63,836 bases of DNA from Pseudoxanthomonas sp. GM95. Lineage in GTDB: Bacteria; Pseudomonadota; Gammaproteobacteria; Xanthomonadales; Xanthomonadaceae. Positions 1-9,179 of this stretch are shown in pieces; position 1 is the first letter of the stretch, and each line of letters begins with the position of its first letter. Below the pieces are notes generated by a model. That model ran no database searches, was not told the origin of the DNA, and saw only the letters and a program-made list of their open reading frames with translations. The translations under genes were made by a program, and so were the position numbers. The stretch is taken from the NCBI RefSeq assembly GCF_900109775.1, contig NZ_FOAX01000006.1, positions 1-63,836 on the forward strand, written 5' to 3'.

Positions 1-46
1 GGTAGTGTGGCTTAAGCCATGCAAGAGTAGGTCATCGCCAGGGCCT
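1..46 (+). rRNA. rrf: 5S ribosomal RNA, 3' end only
   Basis: The first ~46 bases match the 3' third of a gammaproteobacterial 5S rRNA: the GGTAGTGTGG...CCATGC helix IV/V region, then GAGTAGGTCATCGCCAGG. The 5' part lies outside the window, so an rRNA operon ends here. The exact 3' end is estimated from the family and from the start of the terminator stem just downstream. Confidence 0.85.
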
Positions 47-52
47 TACCCC

Positions 53-89
53 AGAACCCCGTAGATCGAAAGATCTGCGGGGTTCTTCT
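53..89 (+). terminator. Terminator of the rRNA operon
   Basis: AGAACCCCG (53-61) pairs with CGGGGTTCT (78-86). An inner AGATC/GATCT stem is closed by a GAAA tetraloop, and a short T-rich tail follows. It is placed directly after the 5S 3' end, as expected for an rrn operon terminator. Confidence 0.85.
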
Positions 90-90
90 T

Positions 91-494
91 TGCGCGGAAG
101 AAAAGCAACTGCTCAGACGAGCTGGGAAGTGAATCGGCCCGATAAATCCGGGTCGCAGGCTTGCAGCAGCCAACTTTTGGAGAGTGCTCGGGCGCGCGGC
201 GTTCCGGAAGTGAGCTTGCGAGTACTTCCTACGGATTGAGATCGACGCCTTTCGAGCGAAGCATCTCGGATCAACCCGGTACCGCACACCTGTTATTCGA
301 ACGCATGACTCGAAGATGCTCAGGTCTGAATCACTGCGAGAGTGTGGTTTCAACGTTCACGCGCGGCTGATGTCTCGAGCCAAGCGCTGAATCAAAGGTG
401 CGCGTTCATCGAATATGCGCGCATTTTCACTGCAAGTTGCACAGCGGGATGGCTTCATGGCTGCACGTTTCAAAGCAGTCAATCGAGGTGTGCC
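91..494. other. Intergenic, no gene seen
   Basis: About 400 bases between the rRNA terminator and the glycine-zipper gene. The open frames here lack ribosome binding sites and protein-like composition. I see no tRNA, repeat array or clear promoter. The ribosome binding site of the next gene (GAGGTG, 485-490) lies at the right edge. Confidence 0.5.
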
Positions 495-851
495 ATGAAA
501 GCGAGCAAACTGATTCTGTGTGCGGGCCTGTTGGGGATTGCGTCTGCGGCCTCTGCCCAGCGCACCTATGGACCGGAAGATGAGGGACGCCGTTTCAACG
601 ACGGGACGCGCGTGGTCTGCAGCAATGTCGAAGTGCAGAAGAACAGCAAGGATCCGAACCGCATCGCCGGTACCGCAACCGGTGCGGTGATTGGCGGCCT
701 GCTGGGCAATCAGGTCGGCGGCGGTAACGGCAAGAAGCTGGCGACCGTGGGCGGCGCGATTGCCGGTGGCGCCGCGGGCCGCACGATCCAGGGCAATCGT
801 CAGATCGATAACGGCGATCGCGTCGTTGAGAAACAGTGCGTGCGTCGCTGA
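495..851 (+). CDS. Glycine-zipper 2TM envelope protein
   Basis: A 118-residue exported protein. Residues 1-21 form a Sec signal peptide ending ASAAQ-like (ASA-QR). Residues ~55-95 hold the glycine-zipper repeat (GTATGAVIGGLLGNQVGGG, then GGAIAGGAAG), as in 17-kDa surface antigen and SlyB-like proteins, which insert paired small-residue helices into the envelope. The C-terminus carries a Cys (VVEKQCVRR) that could pair with the Cys near residue 38. The ATG at 495 was chosen over upstream starts because it gives the signal peptide and follows GAGGTG. The gene is monocistronic with its own terminator. The family assignment is firm; the cellular role is unknown. Confidence 0.8.
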   Translation: MKASKLILCAGLLGIASAASAQRTYGPEDEGRRFNDGTRVVCSNVEVQKNSKDPNRIAGTATGAVIGGLLGNQVGGGNGKKLATVGGAIAGGAAGRTIQGNRQIDNGDRVVEKQCVRR

Positions 852-875
852 GTCGATTCACTCGCAGCGTTTTCG

Positions 876-901
876 AAGAGCCGGGCATCGCCCGGCTCTT
901 T
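876..901 (+). terminator. Rho-independent terminator
   Basis: AAGAGCCGGGC (876-886) and GCCCGGCTCTT (890-900) form a perfect 11-bp stem with an ATC loop, 25 bases after the glycine-zipper stop codon. Confidence 0.85.
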
Positions 902-1122
902 GCGTTTAAGTCGCTGATCCCAGGAACCGGGTGCGGTGCGCGATCAACGTCTGTTGATCGATGACTGATGCGTGGCACGCCCTGCATTCGCTTCCTGTCC
1001 TCTCTGTCACCAAGGCGATGGCAGGAATCCGTCAGCCAACGCCGTCCCCGCCTCCCGCGCGCTCCCGCTGGCCATGACGGCCATGCACAATGCGTGCTCC
1101 CCACTTTTGGACGATGCATCAC

Positions 1123-2046
<924 letters not shown>

Positions 2047-2054
2047 AGCCATCA

Positions 2055-2078
2055 GCCGGCGGGCGCACATGCGCCGGC
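2055..2078. terminator. Possible bidirectional terminator
   Basis: GCCGGCG (2055-2061) pairs with CGCCGGC (2072-2078) in the 40-base gap between the converging DUF808 and DUF998 genes. There is no T-run, so support is modest. Confidence 0.35.
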
Positions 2079-2086
2079 CAGCGCGA

Positions 2087-2809
2087 TCAGGTCGGCAGCG
2101 CTTCCGGCCTTTGGCTCATGCGCAGCTGCAGAAGCGACACCAGACACAGCCAGCCCAGAATCACCGCGATCACCGACTTCTGGCCCAGGCCGATCATCGG
2201 CTGCGGGCAGAGGCCCAGCAGCGACAGCGCCAGGAAACATCCCAGCGCCCACGGCAGCGCCCACACCACGTGCGGACGCCAGCGGCTGTCGCGCAGGAAG
2301 CCGTGGACCTGCCAGTTGATGCCGGTGATCGCCGCAAGAAACGCGGTGGACGCGGCGGCGCCATGCACGCGCCCCTGCAGGGACACCGGCACGTTAGGCA
2401 TGTCCATCCAGGCATAAGCCGTCACGCACAGCGCCACGGCGGCCACGCAGAACAGCAGCGGCGGCATCACGCTTCGCGCGCGCGGCTGCAGACTGCCCTG
2501 CACGCTGAAGACCAGCGCGAGCATCCCCAAGCTGAGGATGCAGTAGCCCGACTGCAGCAGATGCCCCCACGGCCCGATCAGGTACAGGCTCATCTGGTCG
2601 CGGACCAGATCCAGGTCCGGACGCAGCAGGTGCACCACGGCGGTGATCGCGACAAATGCGGCAAGGCTGACCAACGCCAGGCGCGGCAACAGCGCACCGG
2701 CGCGCGACGCATGGGCAACAACAGGGGAAAGATCGGTCAGAGGTGCCGGTCCTGGCATGGTGGTTGGCTTGTTGGCGGCTGCTTCTTGCAAGGCCAAGAT
2801 TCTAGTCAT
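2087..2809 (-). CDS. DUF998 family membrane protein
   Basis: A 240-residue integral membrane protein with about six hydrophobic helices. After a ~40-residue cytoplasmic N-terminus come LVSLAAFVAITAVVHLLRP, a conserved RDQMSLYLIGPWGHLLQSGY block, MLALVFSVQG, further helices, and IAVILGWLCLVSLLQLR near the end. The "SLYLIGPWGHLLQ" block and overall topology match DUF998, whose function is unknown. It stands alone, convergent with DUF808 and followed upstream by the HxlR gene on the same strand ~95 bases away. Confidence 0.7.
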   Translation of the reverse strand: MTRILALQEAAANKPTTMPGPAPLTDLSPVVAHASRAGALLPRLALVSLAAFVAITAVVHLLRPDLDLVRDQMSLYLIGPWGHLLQSGYCILSLGMLALVFSVQGSLQPRARSVMPPLLFCVAAVALCVTAYAWMDMPNVPVSLQGRVHGAAASTAFLAAITGINWQVHGFLRDSRWRPHVVWALPWALGCFLALSLLGLCPQPMIGLGQKSVIAVILGWLCLVSLLQLRMSQRPEALPT

Positions 2810-2904
2810 CGGCGTGTGTGCACGCGATGCAGGTGTCCCGGTTCTGCGTGTTCAGCTCTGCCGAATTTGCGGCTTTTTCTGCATTCGGGTGCCGTGACGC
2901 GCCT

Positions 2905-3306
2905 TCAGGCCGGTGCTGCGCTGGCGCTCTGGTTGGGCTTGCAGCGATTCACCTCTCGTATTTCGTCGCCCTCGGCCGGACGAAGCGCGTCCATATGGAC
3001 CGCACCCCAGTCGCGCAGCATCAGCAGCACCGGCTCCAGGGTGCGGCCGAATTCGGTCAGTTCGTACTCCACGCGCGGCGGGACTTCGGGGAAAACTTCG
3101 CGGTGGATCACGCCATCGGCTTCCAGCTCGCGCAGCTGGAGGGTGAGCATGCGCTGGGTCGCGTTGGGCACGCGTCGCTGCAACTGCATGAAGCGCTTCT
3201 TGCCGGTGAGCAGGTGGAACAGGATCAGCGGTTTCCACACGCCGCCGATCACGTGCAGGGTGACTTCGACGGTACAACCACTCTTGAAATCCAGTTGCTT
3301 GCGCAT
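2905..3306 (-). CDS. HxlR-family transcriptional regulator
   Basis: A 133-residue winged-helix regulator. Near its start it has the typical Cys then VTLHVIGGVWKPLILFHL, followed by the recognition region (FMQLQRRVPNATQRMLTLQLREL) and the wing (VEYELTEFGRTLEPVL). HxlR proteins often sense reactive electrophiles or quinones through the N-terminal Cys (residue 11 here) and repress a divergent oxidoreductase. Here the divergent neighbour is acuI, 105 bases away. The start at 3306 was chosen because it aligns with the family; a longer start at 3363 would run into the shared promoter. Confidence 0.85.
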   Translation of the reverse strand: MRKQLDFKSGCTVEVTLHVIGGVWKPLILFHLLTGKKRFMQLQRRVPNATQRMLTLQLRELEADGVIHREVFPEVPPRVEYELTEFGRTLEPVLLMLRDWGAVHMDALRPAEGDEIREVNRCKPNQSASAAPA

Positions 3307-3411
3307 GGCCACAGGCACACCGTTGATCCTAACGCACACGATTGTACGTTCTGTCGCACTCACACCGTGATGTCTAGCATGCGCACATCACCCATGCACA
3401 GGAGCAGGTAG

Positions 3412-4398
3412 ATGGCATTCAAGGCATTGCAGGTCACCAAGACCGATGCGGGGCTGGCCCCGACGCTGGTGACGCTGGAAGACCGCGACCTGATGGAAGG
3501 CGATGTCACCGTCGCGGTCGAATACTCCACGGTCAACTACAAGGACGCGCTGGCGCTGAGCGGCAAGTCGCCGGTGGTGCAGGTGTTTCCCCTGATTGGC
3601 GGCATCGACCTGGCAGGCAGCGTGGTCGCATCGTCCAACGCGGCGTTCAAGGTCGGCGATCCGGTGCTGGTCAACGGCTGGGCGCTGAGCCAGACCCACC
3701 ACGGCGGCTACGCGCAGCGGGCGCGAGTGAAGGCCGAATGGCTGGTGCATCGCCCCGCCGCCTTCGATGCACGCCAGGCGATGGCGATCGGCACCGCCGG
3801 CTACACCGCGATGCTGTCGGTGCTGGCGCTGGAGCACAACGGCGTCAACCCCGGCGATGGCGACATCCTGGTGACCGGCGCCAATGGCGGCGTAGGGTCG
3901 GTGGCGATCGCGGTGTTGAGCAAGCTCGGTTACCGCGTGGTCGCTTCGACCGGCCGCACCGAGGAAGCCGAGCACCTCAAATCGCTGGGCGCGGCCGAGG
4001 TCATCGATCGCCACGCATTGGGCGAGCCCGGCAAGCCGCTGCAGAAGGAACGCTGGGCCGGCGCGGTCGACAGCGTCGGCAGCCATACCCTGGCCAATGT
4101 GCTGGCGCAGACCCGCTATCGCGGCACGGTGACCGCCTGCGGCCTGGCCCAGGGCATAGATCTGTCGATGACGGTGGCGCCTTTCATCCTGCGCAACGTG
4201 ACCCTGGCGGGCATCGATTCGGTCAATGCGCCGCAGGCGCTGCGCGAGACCGCGTGGCAGCGCCTGGCCACGGATCTCGATCCGGCGCTGCTGGAAGCGA
4301 TGACCACGCAGGTGGGCCTGGCGGACGTGCCGCGCGTGGTCGAAGACCTGTTCGCCGGCAAGGTGCGCGGCCGCGTGGTGGTGGACGTCAACGCCTGA
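3412..4398 (+). CDS. acuI: Acrylyl-CoA reductase-type MDR oxidoreductase (AcuI/YhdH)
   Basis: A 328-residue zinc-independent medium-chain reductase. It has the GroES-like N-terminus with VNYKDALALSG, then GIDLAGSVV, and the NADPH-binding Rossmann motif VTGANGGVGSVAIAVL (~residues 152-167) followed by ASTGR. These match AcuI/YhdH, which reduces acryloyl-CoA to propionyl-CoA with NADPH and detoxifies electrophilic acryloyl-CoA. AGGAGCAGG lies just upstream of the ATG. It is divergent from the HxlR gene, which probably controls it. The precise in vivo substrate is inferred from the family. Confidence 0.85.
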   Translation: MAFKALQVTKTDAGLAPTLVTLEDRDLMEGDVTVAVEYSTVNYKDALALSGKSPVVQVFPLIGGIDLAGSVVASSNAAFKVGDPVLVNGWALSQTHHGGYAQRARVKAEWLVHRPAAFDARQAMAIGTAGYTAMLSVLALEHNGVNPGDGDILVTGANGGVGSVAIAVLSKLGYRVVASTGRTEEAEHLKSLGAAEVIDRHALGEPGKPLQKERWAGAVDSVGSHTLANVLAQTRYRGTVTACGLAQGIDLSMTVAPFILRNVTLAGIDSVNAPQALRETAWQRLATDLDPALLEAMTTQVGLADVPRVVEDLFAGKVRGRVVVDVNA

Positions 4399-4472
4399 GT
4401 CCGTGGCGTGGCCTGCACGGGCGCCTGGGTTAGGCTGGGCGCCTGTTGGGTGCAAGTGTGGTGCCGCGCACG

Positions 4473-5111
4473 ATGATGCAGGTGATGCTGGTGGGGGCGA
4501 CGGGCTTGGTCGGTCGCCACGTGCTGTCGCAATTGCTGGTGGAAGACAGCGTCGAGCGCGTGGTCGCGCCCACGCGCCGGCCGCTGGAACTGGTCCACGC
4601 CAAGCTGCTCAATCCGGTAGTGGACTTCGACGCGCTGCCGGTGGACGCGCCGTGGTGGCAGGTCGATAGCGTGGTCTGCACGCTGGGCACGACGATGAAA
4701 CAGGCCGGCTCGCGCGAGGCGTTCCGCCGCGTCGATCACGCCTATCCGCTGGCCGTCGCGCGCCAGGCATTGCGCGGTGGTGCGTTGTCGTACGCGCTGA
4801 ATTCGGCCGCCGGCGCGGATGCGGATTCGCGCTTCTTCTACAACCGGGTCAAGGGCGAACTGGAGCGCGATCTCGCCGCGCTGGGTTATGTGTCGCTGAC
4901 CCTGGTGAGGCCGGGGCTCATCGATGGCGCGCGCAGTGAACTGCGTCCGGCCGAGCATCTGGGGGGCATTGCGCTGCGTGCGCTGGCGCCATTGCTGCCG
5001 CGGCGGATGCGGGTGAATCCGGCCGAACGCATCGCCACGGCGCTGGTCGATGCCGCGCTGCAGGCGCGTCCGGGCACGCACGTGGTCAAGGCCGAACAGC
5101 TCGCCGCCTGA
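4473..5111 (+). CDS. Atypical SDR / NAD(P)-binding protein (HTATIP2-like)
   Basis: A 212-residue Rossmann protein that starts MMQVMLVGATGLVGRHVLSQL, the GxxGxxG nucleotide-binding loop of atypical short-chain dehydrogenases. An internal SAAGADADSRFFYNRVKGELE block supplies the usual Tyr/Lys pair, and LTLVRPGLIDG follows. This resembles bacterial HTATIP2/Oxr-like proteins. The ATG pair at 4473/4476 fits the fold best; TTG 4446 and GTG 4458 are possible upstream alternatives. The gene begins 74 bases after acuI in the same direction and may be co-transcribed. Substrate unknown. Confidence 0.75.
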   Translation: MMQVMLVGATGLVGRHVLSQLLVEDSVERVVAPTRRPLELVHAKLLNPVVDFDALPVDAPWWQVDSVVCTLGTTMKQAGSREAFRRVDHAYPLAVARQALRGGALSYALNSAAGADADSRFFYNRVKGELERDLAALGYVSLTLVRPGLIDGARSELRPAEHLGGIALRALAPLLPRRMRVNPAERIATALVDAALQARPGTHVVKAEQLAA

Positions 5112-5175
5112 GTTGAAAAAGCACGCGATTCCGGGACAGCCATCGCGCATGCCGCAGGCGAGCAAACCGCACGAT

Positions 5176-5202
5176 TTGCAGGGGTTTTGGTAACCCCTGC
5201 AA
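5176..5202. promoter_or_regulatory. Perfect inverted repeat upstream of the DUF1302 gene
   Basis: TTGCAGGGGTT (5176-5186) and AACCCCTGCAA (5192-5202) form an 11-bp perfect stem with a TTGGT loop. No T-run follows in either direction. It could be a weak terminator for the SDR gene or an operator 70 bases upstream of the DUF1302 start. Confidence 0.4.
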
Positions 5203-5271
5203 CCAAAGTCGGCACGCGCCGCCACCGGTGGTATAAAGCACGCCGCTTTTAACGTTGCGGTAACGAAAACG

Positions 5272-7158
5272 ATGTCCCAGATTCGCGCTTCCCGTCGCTC
5301 CCGTGTCGCCATGCCTGCGCTGTGCGCGCTGGCGTTGGCGATCACCGCACCGCTGCATGCGGCCGAGTTCAAGCTGGCCGATGGCGAAGTGACCGGCACC
5401 TGGAACACGCGCGTCACCTTCGGCACCGGCATCCGCACCACGGGGCGCTCCGAGCATCTGGTTGGCAAGGGCTTTCGCTCCGATGGCGCGGCCAAGGGTG
5501 GCGACGGCGCCGACACGGCCGACGACGGCAACCTCAACTACGGCGCGGGCGATGTGTACTCGGCGCTGTTCAAGGTCACCACTGGCGTGGACCTGAAGTG
5601 GCGCAATTTCGGCGCCGCTGTCAGCGGCCGCGCCTGGTACGACACCGCGCTGAAGGACAACGACGTGCCGCAGGGCAACCAGCCCAGCGGCTTCGAGCCG
5701 AACGCGCCGCTGGGCGACCACAATTTCTCGCAGTCCAACCAGTTCTCCGGCGGCATGCTGCTGGACGCGTATCTGTACGGCCGCTTCAACCTGGGCGACG
5801 CCGCGCACTGGGACACGCGCGTGGGCAAGCAGCGGGTGAAGTGGGGCGAGGGCGTGTTCTTCACCGGCCTCAACCAGGTCAATCCGACCGACGTGACCAC
5901 GCTGCGTCGTCCCGGCACCGATCCGGCCACCGAGGCGCAGCTGCCGGTGGAACTGTTCTGGAACAAGCTGAGTTTCGACAACGGCGTCAGCGTCGAGGCC
6001 TTCTACCAGTGGAAGTGGCGTCCGACCGAGCTGGACCCGTGCGGCACCTTCTGGTCCGGTGCGGACATCGGCATCGACAACGGCTGCTCGGGCCTGCAGT
6101 CCAACGCGTACTACCCGATCAACGCGCAGTCGGCCGGCGCCGCCCAGTGGCTAAGCGATGGCTACATGGACGCGGTCGGCGCCTATCTGCCGCGTGGCCG
6201 TGACATTGAGGGCAAGGACAGTGGCCAGTTCGGCTTCGCCGCGCACTACACGATCCAGCCGATCGCCACCGACGTGGGCGTGTACTGGATGCGCTACAAC
6301 GCGCGCACGCCGATCCTCAACGCGACCACGCCCAACAGCGCGCTGACCGATCCGACCCTGACCGCACGCATGGTGGCCGATGGCGTGCCGTTGGCCTACG
6401 CGCAGCTGTCCACGCGCCTGTCCACCATCACCGAGTCGTGGGAATACCCGGACGCGCTGCACCTGATGGGTATTTCCGCCTCGCACAAGGCCGGCAAGTG
6501 GAAGTTCGCCGGCGAGGCAAGCTACACCCAGGACCTGCCGGTGCAGATCAACACCGCCGACATGTTCCGCGCGCTCACCGCCAACGGCGGCCCGGTCGGC
6601 AACCGCACCTTGGGCCAGGAAGAGGGCTTCCTGCTGAAGGGCTACGACCGCTTCGACAAGGTCCAGGCGCAGCTGTCGGCCACGCGTGCGCTGGGCCCGA
6701 TGCTGGGCGCGCAGAGCGGCGTGCTGATCGGCGAAGCGGCGTGGCAGCACGTCAACCTGCCAGGCCTGGACACCGCCCGCTACGGCCGTGGCTTCGCCTG
6801 GGGTTACTCGCCGCAGGGCTTCGACGGCAGCTGTGGCGCCGTGCAGAACCCGCAGGGCTGCGTGAACAAGGGCTACTTCACCAAGATGGCCTGGGGCTAC
6901 CGCGTGCGCGGCCAGCTCAACTACGCCGTGGGCAGCACCACGCTCTCGCCCAGCCTGACCTGGGGCCAGGACGTGCATGGCTACTCGGTGGACAGCGCGC
7001 TGGTGGAAGACCGCAAGACCGTGGCCGTGGGGCTGGCGGCGAAGTTCGCCGGCAACTACTTCGCCTCGGTCGCCTACACCAACTACTTGGGCAACAACGA
7101 CTACGACGTGCTGGCCGACCACGACAACGTGGTGATGGCGATCGGCGCGACCTTCTGA
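5272..7158 (+). CDS. DUF1302 family outer-membrane protein
   Basis: A 628-residue exported protein with a signal peptide (~residues 1-31, ending PLHAAEF). A family N-terminus follows (DGEVTGTWNTRVTFGTGIR), then a long beta-rich region with alternating aromatic strands, including RVGKQRVKWGEGVFFTGLNQVNP. It ends VVMAIGATF, a C-terminal Phe typical of outer-membrane beta-barrels. DUF1302 proteins usually work with DUF1329 partners and RND transporters in uptake or export of hydrophobic compounds. No DUF1329 gene is in this window, so the partner must be elsewhere or absent. Confidence 0.85.
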   Translation: MSQIRASRRSRVAMPALCALALAITAPLHAAEFKLADGEVTGTWNTRVTFGTGIRTTGRSEHLVGKGFRSDGAAKGGDGADTADDGNLNYGAGDVYSALFKVTTGVDLKWRNFGAAVSGRAWYDTALKDNDVPQGNQPSGFEPNAPLGDHNFSQSNQFSGGMLLDAYLYGRFNLGDAAHWDTRVGKQRVKWGEGVFFTGLNQVNPTDVTTLRRPGTDPATEAQLPVELFWNKLSFDNGVSVEAFYQWKWRPTELDPCGTFWSGADIGIDNGCSGLQSNAYYPINAQSAGAAQWLSDGYMDAVGAYLPRGRDIEGKDSGQFGFAAHYTIQPIATDVGVYWMRYNARTPILNATTPNSALTDPTLTARMVADGVPLAYAQLSTRLSTITESWEYPDALHLMGISASHKAGKWKFAGEASYTQDLPVQINTADMFRALTANGGPVGNRTLGQEEGFLLKGYDRFDKVQAQLSATRALGPMLGAQSGVLIGEAAWQHVNLPGLDTARYGRGFAWGYSPQGFDGSCGAVQNPQGCVNKGYFTKMAWGYRVRGQLNYAVGSTTLSPSLTWGQDVHGYSVDSALVEDRKTVAVGLAAKFAGNYFASVAYTNYLGNNDYDVLADHDNVVMAIGATF

Positions 7159-7189
7159 GTCGTCCGGCTCGCTGAATGCGGCCTTCGAG

Positions 7190-7219
7190 CGCCGCCATCG
7201 CCCCCGTGCGATGGCGGCG
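7190..7219 (+). terminator. Terminator after the DUF1302 gene
   Basis: CGCCGCCATCGC (7190-7201) pairs perfectly with GCGATGGCGGCG (7208-7219), followed by a short TTCTGCATTCT tail, 31 bases after the stop codon. Confidence 0.7.
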
Positions 7220-7601
7220 TTCTGCATTCTGGGCGTCCTGATCCTGTCTATTCGCTGGACACGGCGCGTGTGGTGACGCTGACCGGCAGGTCAGTTTGCA
7301 GGCGGCTTGGAAGGTCGAAATGACCGGAGCGCCAGCAGGCAATGCCCGTTCATCGGGCGGCCTTCGATTGGTCTGGTCGAGCGCTTGCATGGCGTCATCG
7401 AAATGATGTAGACGTTTCACATCGCCTTTATCGATGCGTTCGTAGATTCGATCCGAGCAGCGCCGTCGGGTCTTCTGGAACGGTCCGCTGTTCACCACTT
7501 CTTACGCTTCACGTCGCCGGCCAACCGCCTGGCGACGGTTTGTGATCCGCGTTTTTTGCTGTTCCGTCTCCCCTCCTCGCTTCGACGGATACTCCCCCGC
7601 C
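7220..7601. promoter_or_regulatory. Leader region of the glycogen/trehalose operon
   Basis: About 380 bases without a credible gene between the DUF1302 terminator and glgA. The promoter of the long downstream operon should lie here. I cannot point to convincing -35/-10 boxes, and no strong ribosome binding site precedes any of the glgA start candidates. Confidence 0.4.
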
Positions 7602-9179
7602 ATGATCGCGCCCGCGATGACCGAACTCGCCACGCCGCTGCCCGACGGCAGCCAGGCGGTGTTCCCCGTTCCGCCTGCCATCGGCCAGAAGCGCGATGCC
7701 CGGGGGCGTTTCGCACCACGCGCTTCCAATGATCCGGACACCTTGCGAATCGGCACCACCGCGCGCCGCACCTCGCTGTTTGTGACCTCGGAGATGGCCG
7801 ATTTCATCAAGGCCGGCGGCCTGGGTGATGTGGCCGCCGCATTGCCGCGCGCACTGCGCAGCCGCTACGACGCGCGCGTCCTGATCCCCGGGTATCGCGC
7901 CGTGCTGGCGCGTTCAGGTGCGCTGGATATCGTCGGCCGGATCCCAGCCCACGCCGGCCTACCGGAGTGCCGCATCGGCCGCACCATTCGCGCCGATGGC
8001 TTGCCGGTGTACGTGCTGCTGTGCCCGGAGCTGTTCGAGCGTGAAGGCTCGCCATACGTCTCCAGCCTGGGCGCGGAGTGGGAAGACAACGCGATCCGCT
8101 TCGCCACGCTGTCCCACGCCGCGGCCGAGATCGCCGGCGGTCGTGCCGGCCTGGACTGGAAGCCGGACCTGCTGCACCTCAACGACTGGCCGTGCGCGCT
8201 GGCCTCGGCCTACGTGAAGTGGTCCGGCGGCAAGACACCATGCCTACTCACCATCCATAACCTCGCGTACCAAGGGCTGTTCCCGCATGCGGTGGCACCG
8301 CTGCTGGGCATTCCCGAAGCCGGCCTGACCGACCTGGAGTTCTACGGCCAGATGTCGTTCCTGCGCGGGGGCATCGTCCATGCCGCGCACGTGAACACGG
8401 TCAGCGTCAGCTACGCCGCGCAGATCACCTTGCCGGCGCTGGGCTGCGGCCTGGATCGCCTGCTGGCACGACGCGCTGCGGCCGGCGGCCTGACCGGCAT
8501 CCTCAACGGCATCGATGCCAGCTGGGATCCACGCACCGACGGCCACCTGCAGGCGCATTTCGGCGTCAACGACTGGGCCGGGCGCAACGCCAATGCGCGC
8601 CAGGTGCGGCGCGAATTCGGCCTGCCAGAGCGCAATGGCCCGCTGTTCGCGGTGGTCTCGCGCTTGGTGCACCAGAAAGGTCTGGACCTGATCTGCGAGG
8701 TCGCACCGCAGATCGTGGCGGCCGGTGGCCAGATCGTGATCATCGGTGGCGGCGAGCCGCAGATCGAACAGGCCGTGGCGCGGCTGACGCATCGCTATCC
8801 CGGCCATGTGGGCGCGTACATCGGGTTCGAGGAACAGCTGGCGCGGCGCATGTTCGCCGGGTCGGATTTCCTGCTGATGCCCTCGCGCTTCGAGCCATGT
8901 GGGCTGAGCCAGATGTACGCGCAGCGCTTCGGCAGCCTGCCGATCGCCCACGCGACCGGCGGCCTGATCGATACGGTGGACGACGGTGTGACCGGCTTCC
9001 TGTTCCAGGATGCCTCGGCCGATGCATTGCGTCGCTGCCTGCAGCGCGCCTTCCGCACCTTCCGCCTGCCGGGCCTGATGACGGCTATGCGCCGCGCCGC
9101 GATGCTGCGCCCCAGCGGCTGGGACATCGCGGGCGGCAAATACCTGGCTCTGTACGACCGGACCACGGCCCTGGCATGA
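7602..9179 (+). CDS. glgA: Glycogen synthase GlgA (ADP-glucose type)
   Basis: A GT5 glycosyltransferase that extends alpha-1,4-glucan from ADP-glucose in the cytoplasm. It has the ADP-glucose-binding motif [26 protein letters not shown], the [12 protein letters not shown] block, NGIDASWDP, a C-terminal domain with [12 protein letters not shown], and the acceptor/nucleotide site [28 protein letters not shown]. It is 525 residues from the ATG at 7602, with a ~50-residue N-terminal extension relative to E. coli GlgA. GTG 7542 and ATG 7617 are alternative starts. Its stop overlaps the glgB start (ATGA). No glgC is present in the window, so ADP-glucose must be supplied by a distant gene. Confidence 0.93.
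   Translation: MIAPAMTELATPLPDGSQAVFPVPPAIGQKRDARGRFAPRASNDPDTLRIGTTARRTSLFVTSEMADFIKAGGLGDVAAALPRALRSRYDARVLIPGYRAVLARSGALDIVGRIPAHAGLPECRIGRTIRADGLPVYVLLCPELFEREGSPYVSSLGAEWEDNAIRFATLSHAAAEIAGGRAGLDWKPDLLHLNDWPCALASAYVKWSGGKTPCLLTIHNLAYQGLFPHAVAPLLGIPEAGLTDLEFYGQMSFLRGGIVHAAHVNTVSVSYAAQITLPALGCGLDRLLARRAAAGGLTGILNGIDASWDPRTDGHLQAHFGVNDWAGRNANARQVRREFGLPERNGPLFAVVSRLVHQKGLDLICEVAPQIVAAGGQIVIIGGGEPQIEQAVARLTHRYPGHVGAYIGFEEQLARRMFAGSDFLLMPSRFEPCGLSQMYAQRFGSLPIAHATGGLIDTVDDGVTGFLFQDASADALRRCLQRAFRTFRLPGLMTAMRRAAMLRPSGWDIAGGKYLALYDRTTALA

Noticed and set aside
941..960. CGATCAAC/GTTGATCG hairpin upstream of the DUF808 gene.
   Set aside because: An 8-bp stem without a T-run; may be chance and is not tied to any gene.
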